This document shows, piece after piece, positions 1 to 9,820 of a stretch of DNA of 64,000 nucleotides. The notes beneath the pieces were generated by a model. It saw nothing but the letters and a program-made list of their open reading frames with translations. It searched no databases and was not told the origin of the DNA. This DNA is from Opisthorchis felineus. Taxonomy: Eukaryota > Platyhelminthes > Trematoda > Opisthorchiida > Opisthorchiidae. Every line of letters starts with the position of its first letter. Positions within the stretch are counted from its first letter, which is position 1. A program made the position numbers and the translations under genes. Location: the NCBI GenBank assembly GCA_004794785.1, contig SJOL01006393.1:384323-448322 (forward strand), read 5' to 3'.

Positions 1-1064
1 TGAGTCCCATTCTTTCAACATGGATCGATCATGTACAACAGATCCGTAGGTAGTAGCCAGCGTAGACACATATGGTTAAAGTTTAGTCTCAAATCAGTTA
101 ATGAGCTTTCTGTTTCTGCGAACACCGTGAAGGCTTTTTGGTTATTCCGGAATTCTTACTGTTGTCGTAAATCGCGCTCACTTCGTCTGGGAATTTCAGC
201 CTGCACATTTATCTGTTCAATTTCATGGGTTTCGCTGTAAAGTCCCGACTTACCGCCTTTGCGTTATTCCATCTCGCAGCTGACCGAACAAAATCAGCCT
301 GAAAACTAGAAGAAGTGGCATGTTATCTGAGGGCCAGTTGAACCCCTTTTTTTCTTGGAAGTAACCCAGCATCTTTAAATTTCTCGACTCTTTATCAGAT
401 GCATCATATGCTTGCACGAAGAATTCAGGATTCAGTGCAATATTACCATCCGTTTCCAACCCAGCCGAAGCTAACTAAATAGCTTTAATGCAACGACGAA
501 ACTGAATTGGCTTATAACGTCTGCTTCGACCTGTATCATGCCTGTCTGTCAGCTTGTTCGCAGTCGTCCTTAAAAACAACAAATCTATTCTGTCTCGTAT
601 GATCCGCGACAAATAGAATAAAAGATCGGAAGTCCCCAGTTAGACAAGTCCATACTAGACTTCTGCTGTAAACTTGCTGAGCATTCAACTGCCTTCCGAC
701 TGCCTTCGCGTTTCATCTAGGGCCTAAAAATGAGAATACACGAGACATAGTAACAAACAAAGACATATGGACGAGGTGTTTTGCAATTCTTCAGTAGAGA
801 ACAGGAGAGTAACATCCCGTGGAGTTTCTCCTTGAAATAGGTGAGCTCATCGGAATTACGAGTATTTACTGGACCATATATGCTTGTATAATAAAAGCTC
901 GATTTAGTAGCGACTAGCATTGAGACTTTCTGCAAGATTTCATATGAGTCCATTGACCTAGCATATCAAACAGACTTTAGCCTGTCACGCAACACCGTGT
1001 CAAACAGACAGTTCGCGAAAAGCGTGGTAGCAAAGCCTGCCTTCCTGAAAAACGCATTTATCTG
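1..1064. repeat. Left arm of a long inverted duplication (continues off the window)
   Basis: Every base here pairs with 2791 minus its coordinate in the right arm, with no indel. I found six mismatches by eye (left positions 193, 497, 519, 666, 670, 730), about 99.4% identity. The arm is still matching at base 1, so the true outer end lies upstream. The inner end is sharp: 1064 pairs with 1727, while 1065 and 1726 do not match. Short open frames inside it recur as mirror copies in the other arm. No transposase or RT is visible, so I do not assign it to a transposon class. Confidence 0.95.
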
Positions 1065-1726
1065 TGGACGCACAGGGTATGCCGATGGATGCCGTCGGCG
1101 AGTACAGTCTAGCGTACGTCCACGAATCTTAGTGACTTCCGATTGAAATTCATGCGCGAGAATTAAAAAGTGCGTGACAGCTACTAAACCCCACAACATA
1201 TCGTTCCGTTGGCTTGCAACATTTACCTCCTTTTGAACGATATGCTGTTAAATGTGGAGTGGTCAGACAAACTTTAGGCTTAAATTGTTTTGTTTTGGGC
1301 CCAGTTTGATATAAAAGTAGTGATATTCTGTTCCACCAGTATAAAAAAATAATTAATTAGTCTAAGCATTAGGTATGCCCACAAAGCATTTTAATTAATG
1401 ATAATTTTAGTCGTTCCAGTTCGATTAGAATATCGCTTATTTTTATAGTTAGTTTTCTGTGACAGTTTGCGCTTTTGTAAGTGTTCAGGCATCAGAACAG
1501 GACAAGTTCCTACTTCTTGCCATAATCAACGGTCACCAACTGTTGTTAAATTCGGTTTCTTATTGTGAACACATTGCACTCATGGTTGTTGGCTTGTTCG
1601 CTGAGCTGGGCAGTTTGATTGCAAACGTTTCATCACCAATCGAGGTGACATCATCAGTGAGTTATTGGGGAGCGTACTGGTGCGTAGCGGTGGGTTGGTG
1701 GTTGTGCGTTGAGTAGTGTTGCAACG
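1065..1726. other. Spacer between the inverted arms
   Basis: This unique 662-bp stretch lies between the arms. It has an 85-codon open frame (1459-1716, +) without recognisable similarity. Its only structured element is a hammerhead-like core on the minus strand at 1617-1657, listed separately. The long asymmetric spacer argues against a simple library fold-back, which usually leaves a short loop, but does not exclude a chimaera. Confidence 0.7.
1617..1657 (-). ncRNA. Hammerhead-ribozyme-like core (family B)
   Basis: Read on the minus strand, an intact CTGATGA (1657-1651) is followed by one unpaired T, then a helix II of GTCACC against GGTGAT (five Watson-Crick pairs plus one G-T) with loop TCGATT, then intact GAAA (1631-1628), then CGTTTGCA and an ATC where the cleavage triplet should be. 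Both invariant core blocks of a hammerhead are present. The weak points are the extra base after CTGATGA, a C/A clash beside the ATC, and no convincing helix I in the flanks. It resembles the copy at 45713-45785. Hammerheads cleave their own RNA and occur in trematode retroelements; activity here is unproven. Confidence 0.6.
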
Positions 1727-2790
1727 CAGATAAATGCGTTTTTCAGGAAGGCAGGCTTTGCTACCACGCTTTTCGCGAACTGTCTGTTTGACACGGTGTT
1801 GCGTGACAGGCTAAAGTCTGTTTGATATGCTAGGTCAATGGACTCATATGAAATCTTGCAGAAAGTCTCAATGCTAGTCGCTACTAAATCGAGCTTTTAT
1901 TATACAAGCATATATGGTCCAGTAAATACTCGTAATTCCGATGAGCTCACCTATTTCAAGGAGAAACTCCACGGGATGTTACTCTCCTGTTCTCTACTGA
2001 AGAATTGCAAAACACCTCGTCCATATGTCTTTGTTTGTTACTATGTCTCGTGTATTCTCACTTTTAGGCCCTAGATGAAACGCGAAGGCAGTCGGAAGGC
2101 AGTTGAATGCTCAGCAAGTTAACAACAGAAGTCTAGTATGGACTTGTCTAACTGGGGACTTCCGATCTTTTATTCTATTTGTCGCGGATCATACGAGACA
2201 GAATAGATTTGTTGTTTTTAAGGACGACTGCGAACAAGCTGACAGACAGGCATGATACAGGTCGAAGCAGATGTTATAAGCCAATTCAGTTTCATCGTTG
2301 CATTAAAGCTATTTAGTTAGCTTCGGCTGGGTTGGAAACGGATGGTAATATTGCACTGAATCCTGAATTCTTCGTGCAAGCATATGATGCATCTGATAAA
2401 GAGTCGAGAAATTTAAAGATGCTGGGTTACTTCCAAGAAAAAAAGGGGTTCAACTGGCCCTCAGATAACATGCCACTTCTTCTAGTTTTCAGGCTGATTT
2501 TGTTCGGTCAGCTGCGAGATGGAATAACGCAAAGGCGGTAAGTCGGGACTTTACAGCGAAACCCATGAAATTGAACAGATAAATGTGCAGGCTGAAAATC
2601 CCAGACGAAGTGAGCGCGATTTACGACAACAGTAAGAATTCCGGAATAACCAAAAAGCCTTCACGGTGTTCGCAGAAACAGAAAGCTCATTAACTGATTT
2701 GAGACTAAACTTTAACCATATGTGTCTACGCTGGCTACTACCTACGGATCTGTTGTACATGATCGATCCATGTTGAAAGAATGGGACTCA
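1727..2790. repeat. Right arm of the inverted duplication
   Basis: Reverse complement of 1-1064 with six mismatches and no gaps. Similarity is followed to 2790, the partner of base 1, so its outer end is also undetermined: the repeat may continue into 2791 onwards if its partner lies upstream of the window. The duplicate contains the candidate micro-exon at 2493-2537. Confidence 0.95.
2493..2537 (+). other. Candidate 45-bp micro-exon inside the inverted repeat
   Basis: A pyrimidine-rich tract ending TTTTCAG is followed by 45 bases that read ADFVRSAARWNNAKA in the first frame, then a consensus donor GTAAGT. The same unit lies on the minus strand at 254-298 in the left arm. The splice signals are good and the length is a multiple of three, but I do not recognise the peptide and found no neighbouring exon in phase. 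It may be chance. Confidence 0.2.
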
Positions 2791-3094
2791 CATAACTGGT
2801 CTATTTGGGGCCGTCTTAATGAGTCTTCGACTTTGGTGAACTTCTGCAGAGAAATTTTTACAATTCATGTTGTATATAGTAGTATATGCCCGCATCTAGG
2901 CTACCTGAGCTACCAACATTTTCCTCTATAGAAAACATTGCACTCACTTTTTCTAGTCTACCAGCGTTGATATGCATGGCGCCTCGTACATACGTCACTT
3001 AAGGAGACAATCAAACTTGACCATCTGGTGCAAGTTCCGTGACTGAAGAATGAATAGCACTATATCCTGTCTCAGTGAGAGCTAATCACACTGC
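2791..3094. other. No feature seen
   Basis: AT-rich sequence without coding potential. It may be the continuation of the right arm of the inverted repeat, which cannot be tested because the partner lies outside the window. Confidence 0.5.
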
Positions 3095-3205
3095 GGATCA
3101 GCCACTCGTGTTTGAACGGTTAAGGTCGCGAGGTCGGCACTCTTAGTTTTGCGCACTACTGGTGGTGAGCAGTGAGGATGAAACAGCTTTGCGGTGTTCT
3201 GTTTT
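3095..3205 (+). mobile_element. tRNA-derived SINE fragment
   Basis: A tRNA-like A box (GAACGGTTAAGG, about 3113-3124) is followed by a GCGCAC segment and GATGAAACAGCTTTGCGGTG. The same order (GAACGATTAAGA, GCGCAC, GATGGAACAG) occurs in the complete SINE at 47752-47963, so I read this as a diverged, partly deleted copy. No flanking target-site duplication was found. Confidence 0.5.
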
Positions 3206-3786
3206 AAGGGTATTAGGGGGCTGTTTGATTGACAGCACCAGATTCTCTTTGGTTAGGACGAAATGTTGGTGCGTCTTCAATCACGGCGCAATGTTTGCGA
3301 TATTTGCGGCAGGCCCCATATCCTGAGGATGAAGGCGTCCTCAGCCTCCAGTGTTGCATGCAGATCTTATCTGATAACTTAGATAGGGCGCTTAGTATCC
3401 ATTCAATGCCATCTATGTTTATTAAACTGAACACTGAAAGACAACCAGCAGTCTCAACCACCTTAGGGCTAGTGTGTTGGAAGTAATTTATCACAGTGAA
3501 AAGTTGCTGCTTGTTTTGAAATAATTAGGAAGAATAGTGCGGAATTTCACAGATATATATATTTTTAATTCATATTGTAGTATGCACGCCATGGAAGTAC
3601 CAGGGAACGGAAAAAGTAGTTCAGGCTTTGCAGCTATCAATTTCGTAGGTCAGATAAAAATAGCATAAAGCTTCAAAATCCATAAGAGGTCAGCGCAAAT
3701 GATAGGACTGTATAATATATTATATTATAGTATGTTGTTAGGATTCGACTGGATTATTTTTGCCAGCGGAACATAAATTAAATAAG
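3206..3786. other. No gene; overlapping ORFs on both strands
   Basis: Open frames overlap on both strands (3213-3494 and 3229-3486) with no recognisable motif. AT-rich simple sequence lies around 3710-3735. Nothing functional is supported. Confidence 0.5.
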
Positions 3787-3838
3787 TCGCTGAGAGTGAA
3801 GTGTGCAGTACGTTTCGGTGCCATTTTTCGTTTCATTA
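3787..3838 (-). ncRNA. Decayed hammerhead-like relic (family B)
   Basis: On the minus strand the sequence aligns with the motif at 45.7 kb. CCGAAACGTACTGCAC matches ACGAAACGTCTGCA, and both are followed by a CACTC.CAGCGA / AACTCCCGCGA block. GAAA is intact at 3816-3813, but the CTGATGA block has become TTAATGA and helix II is lost, so it should not be active. Confidence 0.4.
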
Positions 3839-6800
3839 ACGAATATAAAAAGGCTCATTAGACGGCCTAATAGGTACTTCCACATTGAGTTTGTGAGTGT
3901 TTCCTAGTGAGATAGTCCCTGCGTAAAATGAATCGTAAAATATCAAGTAATTTCGGCTGTGTTAGATTAGCTGTCAGATTGGCTAAGATTAGGATATCCC
4001 ATTTCTTGTATTCTGTGTGCGCATCCACATGGCGATACCCGACACGATCTATTACACGCACGTATTGATTATACGCATTATTTGTACTTCTTACCACCCA
4101 CAGCCAAAAGTACACTTTCAGGCAACTGTTCAAGCAATTATGAGCGTTTGTGATATCACCCAAAAGGTTTAACTAGCCGTCACAAAATTCAATCCATAAT
4201 TAAAAGCCGAAAAGTAATATACAACTGTTCGATAGCTTTCAGAAATGCACTTCACTTATTGGAAACCACAGACTGCGTACATGTTGCTGAAGTTTTAGGC
4301 TTATTTTTAATGAGCATTAAATGTAGCGACAGCACTTCATTTTCGTCCGGCTTTCTAAACGCAAAATGGGATGAGGTTATTAGAATTATTGCGTATAATC
4401 AGGGATGCTGCGTCCCATTTCTTTCAGAACGCATACGAAATAAATATAGCCCTTTTTGAAGAAACGGCTCAAACCACCTCAAAATCATCTAGGTTGGTTG
4501 CATGCTCCCATACCGTACATCATTTGTCAGATTGTACCATATTCGAGAACTCTTCTGCCCAATGTTAGTGATTTTGTTGCTGTTTTCCTGTTTGTTTTGG
4601 TGTTATTTATTTTCCAAACCAGTGGCCGTAACTTGCATGAAAACGGGACGCATTTATCGATGAGAAAAAGAGGAAAACATTTGCATAATCATATGTCCCC
4701 AATCCGCCTGAGCTTGCTATCGATCTCATTTCGTCTCTCGTGAATGAGAGCAGCTTCGTCCAACAGATAGGACATATATTTCCGACTTCGAGCATGTTGG
4801 GCAAATAACACGGAAAACAACCACTGAACCTGTGAAGGGAACATGCAGGCCGAAAGAAACACACTGCTGTTGTTATGAGTTTCATGTGCACTTTTCAGCT
4901 TTGCGAGCGGTTGTCATACCTTCAGTGTGTGTGCTGTGTTCCACGCCACGTAACTGTGTGAATCATCCTCATGACTGGGAGAGGTGCATTGACAGGATCG
5001 TTATCCATGACAATGAAACTGAACACCGATGCATTTTTTAAATTGTGTATCTGTGGTTTGTCGCAGTCTTATCCGAATCCGCTGTTTGCATGGCGTCCAA
5101 CTGCAATGAGTTTCTGATATTCTGTGAAATAAGTGAGTAGCCAACCTTTCACTGACTTGCGTTTTCAATGGTGCTCATCATATTAGTTTATTTTGAGGGG
5201 AATGCACAATAAGAAAAACGCAACAGTCAGCTGCTTCCTCTCTCGCTGTTGGTATAGCCGGTTGGTCCCTAATTAAATCTGGAATACGAATCGACCCAAT
5301 GATCGTACGCATTTGATGAGATAGACGTTTCTGCACTGTGTAGTTGTCCGACTGCACTTATTAGGCGAATCCTTCCTGTCAGGAATATGCTAATCATTTA
5401 CACATCGAGGGGTATGGCTTTCTGCATCGGCCCAAAGGACTATTATGGCTTCATTGGAACCTTGTCGGGTCTGACAGTCACAGGTGCACAAGTTTCATAG
5501 ATTCAAGTGTTTGATGCTCGATTGCTCTTTGCTTTTAATTGAAAAACTTTATTCATAAAGCCCACCAGGATTTTATTATCGGTTATCTTCAATCGAACTT
5601 CTACATAAAAACAAGGCGGCCAGCTTGTTTTGTATAGGTGTGCATAGAATTTGTCTGCAATGTGTCTGAAGTCGGACTTCGTGGTGCGATTGGCCAAAAA
5701 CGCACAAGTGAGTTTTGGACTCCCATAGTCTTCCCGATGTTGTGTTGTCGCCAGAGAAGCTACGAAACGAATCTCGGGTTAGGTTTTTTAACGCTTGAGA
5801 ACTGCTTTGAAAGGCCTTTGGTTCCTTGAGGTAGTTGCACTTCATGCCGCGTCACCCAGTGTTGCGCTATCGGAGTTTGGATAAAAATACCACTGATTTT
5901 GTTTACCGGGCAGTAACGGATTAGCCACCTTGTAAACCAGAGACTGAAACTGCCACGCTACGCCTGCTTACTACGGTCACTGCACATGTAAACCGTTTGC
6001 GCAGTAAAGATCAACCGATTTAAACATATCTGATGATCACCGTGGTGGGTCGTTTCCCGTATATGTGTGAGTCACTGGGTATTGGTTTCTGCTTTTAGAC
6101 GCGAATTGTGCGATTCCCCAGTTTGACGGCATTGTACAGTGGGAAATTTCCATGTCAAACTGTTAAATTGCCTACCGATTGACTTAGACATTGAAGGGAA
6201 GAAATAATCACTGATAACCTGAACAGTTGCAGATACACAGGAAACAATGAAATTTTCCAAACAATCGCGATTGTGTACGAGCACACTTGAACGGCTAGAA
6301 AGAAAGAGAATAGTCTGAGGTAACTCATACCATGTTATCGAATCATGGGTAAAAACATGTAATTTCGCTCTACTCGGCGATCGACCGCTTTTGAGTGCAA
6401 ACAATATGTGCACAGATTTCCCAAACACCACATATCTATGCTCGGTTTGCTGTAGTGTTGATAGTCAGGACAGCATGAAGAAAGAGTAACCTTCCCGTGT
6501 AGCTCACTGATAACCGTTTAGTGTAACAAACTTCTTTATAGTTTGACGTGCGCATTACCTGAATTAGCTGTGAGATGTAGCCACGGCGGCCGTGACTGAG
6601 GTCTAGATAGTTCAATCACTCAAGTGTTCTACAGGAGCGACTGAATTCCTGAAACGAATGAAGTGCGCAAAGTCGTCGAAAGCACCACACTACGTTTGCC
6701 TAGCGTCGTTTTGCATTTCATTCAGCTTCCCGAAAAAACTTGAGAGTGTAACACTTACTCGAGACATCTCAGTTCTAACAATTATGTATACATATGATCA

Positions 6801-9694
6801 TAATAAGTACGTATAAGAGAACGGATTGAACTTATTACCAGTTCGGTCTTCCAGTCTTACTGCATTTTTTTCCGTGATCGCTATATCCACTTAACAACCA
6901 TGAAATCCGATTGGGAAGTTCGGGGTAGCTTGCTAGACAGTAGCCATGCCACAGTCACATACTGAACAGCCGATCGATTTAACTACCTGCCGGATCGCAA
7001 GCGCCCATAACAAAACATTTTAATCTCGTGCCTCGCTACAACGATTATGGCTAGGGATTAAAATGGAGTTTTAAAGCCAAAAGAAGGCCGTGAAGATAGA
7101 AGATCAGGTCCATCATTGTTGGCTGGAACAGAAGAAACCGAGTCATAACCGATCGAGACATGCCACCGTGATGGCAGATTTACTCCACCTTTGGACCAAT
7201 TTCAGATTCTTTGAACGATCACATTGAACTGAATCTCTATTATAACCGGTTGGTTGCCCGTTTCCAACTCCACATTCAAGGTTGTCAGATTCCCACATTG
7301 CCGTATGCTGTTAAACTGGACTAGCTTTGATCAGCACTGGTAGCGGCAACAATAACGGGATTACGATGATCCCACACCTGAATTTTGATGGCATTTTATC
7401 AGTTCTCACCACAAGTGAGGATGCATTCGCCTTGCAACGCACTGGTTCTGTCTATAGATTCATATGATCTGACCTGATCTGCACAGATACCGTACCAAGA
7501 CTAACGAAAGAAAAATCAACAGGAAAGGCCACAAGATACTTTACCTCTAGGTGTAGACATAACACATTTTGTTATGTCTATGGCATCAAGGTTCTTGCCA
7601 CAGGTTCATTTCGGCTTAACTCGTCATCTAGGCCTTTTGCAGTTAAATAATCCCGTAATATAGGAAAAGCAATCATCCCACTGCTTCTTCAGAAGTCCAT
7701 CGTGTAAAACAAATCTTCCTTGGGAGCCATTTTGGTTCTATTGTTCTTTATATTTTATATAACCTAAGTGCGATAATTCTCGGGTTTTATTCCCGCTGCT
7801 TACTATCTTTTAAGTTCTGTGCACTTCAGGTGGTAGACCTGCATCTTGTGCACGTGGGACCGGCGATTATGCTTGGGTGTGGTCGTTAACAGAAATTTGA
7901 TCCTGCTCTACTCAGCTAAAACCGGTTGTTTTTAGGACATACACTCAGCGCTCCACTTTTATATGATACTTTGCCATTTGAAAAATAACTAACTCTTCCT
8001 AAACACGGTCGATTTCCTTTAGAAAGTGAATAGCCACATAATATGCGCTATTGCCAGTGGTGTCCAGCGCCGAATTTTACTGCATTGTCTTGTGGCAGTA
8101 AGCAGAATGGTAAGTTCAGAAGCTGTAGTGTTCACAATAACATTTCCTTGTCCGTAACGAAGTAACCTACGATGCAGCATGTAGAGAAGGTCATATGCTG
8201 TTCGTTCTTACCTGTAATTCTCAACGTCTGACATCCACTGAGGCTTGAGCGTGACCGGAATAGGTACGAAGTTATTTTGTCTACGTCTGATTGAGAAGTC
8301 GTATGACAATCGCCCACGGCGAAAAACACCTCCCCACAGCCTGAACTTTTCAGGTTTCTCACATTGCCATTAATTTGTCCTTAATTTATCCTTACCAAAT
8401 GACCTTACCACCTGCATTTTGCGATTTTCACTTGATGGTAAAACCCTTCCAGGCAGTTGTTCATGGTGTGTTGTGTTATAATCATATTTTCCGGTCGTGA
8501 TCCTTTTTTTCTAGCGCTTGGCCTGTTACAACTTACTCGTCCGCGGCCAAGTACAAAAAAAAATTCAAAAAATGGAAAGCCAGAACAATCATTTCTTTAC
8601 TGGTGCATCCCTAAAATTATTATAAAAGTGCATTGGGATGTAAAAATTCTGATAACAGAAAGAAATGAGGCGGCGGTTCACCCAGTAATATAAGTGTAGG
8701 ACAAAACAAATCACTAGTGCAATACACCGAGAGAACACGAATCACCTGAACACTTATTCGTAAGACACATTCTCGCGCTTGTTACTAGCAATCAAAGGAG
8801 ACTGAATCGATTCAATTTTATCCACAGTTAGCTATTATTCTTCCCCTAGTAATTAAGCTAATGAAATGAACAATCAAGCTGGTCATGTTTATGGCCATTA
8901 AACTCTATCTGCTTTCACACTCTAGACACTTAAACCTGTAGCTTCCCGCATGGTAGTAACCAATGTATTATCCTCCTGAGAGGGCATCGAAGGAGAATCT
9001 TTATTCCCTTGGTTTCAAGGCCATCCGACCTTCACAATTAAACGGCTTTGACTTGCAGTTAGGTATTTGGCAAGCTCCTTGAGGGATACGGTATGCCCAC
9101 GTGTGTCAGTAAAAGATGATTCATAAAAAGCAGCCGAGAAACTGCTATTGCCCTAGGCCCAAAAGGAGGAAACTTGATTACCGTGGGATCGAAATCAAAT
9201 CCCTGAGAAAAAAAACCTTCCATGAAATCAAGAAGCGATTTGCCGTACTTAAATGAAATGTAAAGGAAATGAATCAGTTACCTACTGTTCCTCATGTTTT
9301 ACCACACATCTGTTCTGTAAACTAAGCTCACAGTTTGGGGGGATTAATATGATGGCATATGGGCAGGCTCTGTTTTGAGAAATCTTCAATTCCAACTAAT
9401 GAACATCGTAAACGAGAGATCCAGCTGCGTTTTAGGTGCAGATTGCGGTATAAGTTAAGTTGAACGCTCCTAAATATTATTGCAAACAGAATGAGTGTAG
9501 GATGCTAAAACAATTTTTCTTCAGAATCCTATTAGATTTTGTGATGTTATGATAAGGTTTTCTTTTTCTATTAATGTTTTTCCTCATTTCGAAGGAGAAA
9601 TGTTTTCTGAAATTGTTTTGCAAATCCACCAGAGACGCCAGTACGTATACAGAACACGCAAATCGGTATTCCCTGATGCAATAGAGTCATAAAC
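3839..9694. other. Long stretch without recognised genes
   Basis: About 5.9 kb of sequence with frequent stops in all frames. The longest open frames (3867-4163, 4456-4743, 6072-6431) have no motif, no codon periodicity I can see and no splice context. I read it as intergenic or intronic DNA upstream of the RasGAP exons. Upstream PH-domain exons of that gene could hide here but I did not find them. Confidence 0.5.
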
Positions 9695-9707
9695 TGAAAC
9701 ACGGTAT
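9695..9707. repeat. 13-bp target-site duplication, left copy
   Basis: TGAAACACGGTAT occurs here and again, perfectly, at 9808-9820, on either side of a 100-bp hammerhead-bearing insert. A perfect 13-bp direct repeat at exactly these borders is the expected footprint of retrotransposition. Confidence 0.75.
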
Positions 9708-9807
9708 TAGCGAAATACACTCATTTGTAACCTGATGTGCCCCAAGAAGGGCGAAACCGGTCGTAGGGTGTCGAAGAATTTTCAGCAACCTTATGAGTAG
9801 TGCATTA
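9708..9807 (+). mobile_element. 100-bp hammerhead-bearing retro-insert with TSD
   Basis: The insert contains a hammerhead core: CTGATGT at 9732-9738, helix II GCCC/GGGC (9739-9742 with 9749-9752) with a 6-nt loop, intact GAAA at 9753-9756, and a GTC triplet at 9770-9772. The ends can close as ACTCAT (9719-9724) with ATGAGT (9793-9798), a plausible outer helix I. A diverged copy lies on the minus strand at 39978-40060. It resembles short hammerhead-containing retroelements (Sm-alpha type) or a Penelope terminal fragment. The last A of CTGATGA is T here, so it is probably inactive. Confidence 0.7.
9732..9772 (+). ncRNA. Hammerhead-ribozyme core (family A)
   Basis: Core of the element above. 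Helix II is perfect (four GC pairs). A9756-T9771 and C9757-G9770 form the start of helix III beside the GTC cleavage triplet; the rest of helix III is imperfect. Compared with the copy at 40 kb, the shared ancestor most likely had an intact CTGATGA, GAAA and a GTCC/GGGC helix II. Confidence 0.65.
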
Positions 9808-9820
9808 TGAAACACGGTAT
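9808..9820. repeat. 13-bp target-site duplication, right copy
   Basis: Second perfect copy of TGAAACACGGTAT, directly abutting the 3' end of the insert. Confidence 0.75.

Noticed and set aside
717..953. 78-codon frame also found at 1838-2074, and other twin ORFs at 31-240/2551-2760 and 250-459/2332-2541
   Set aside because: They are identical only because the arms are inverted copies. Six mismatches are too few to show coding selection and no motif is recognised.
5071..5131. Segment between a GTCGCAG acceptor and GTGAGT donor with an open frame (NCNEFLIFCEIS)
   Set aside because: Its end phase does not fit exon a at 16113, and it does not match the PH-domain segment expected there.
6072..6431. 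119-codon minus-strand frame
   Set aside because: No recognisable domain and no supporting neighbour.
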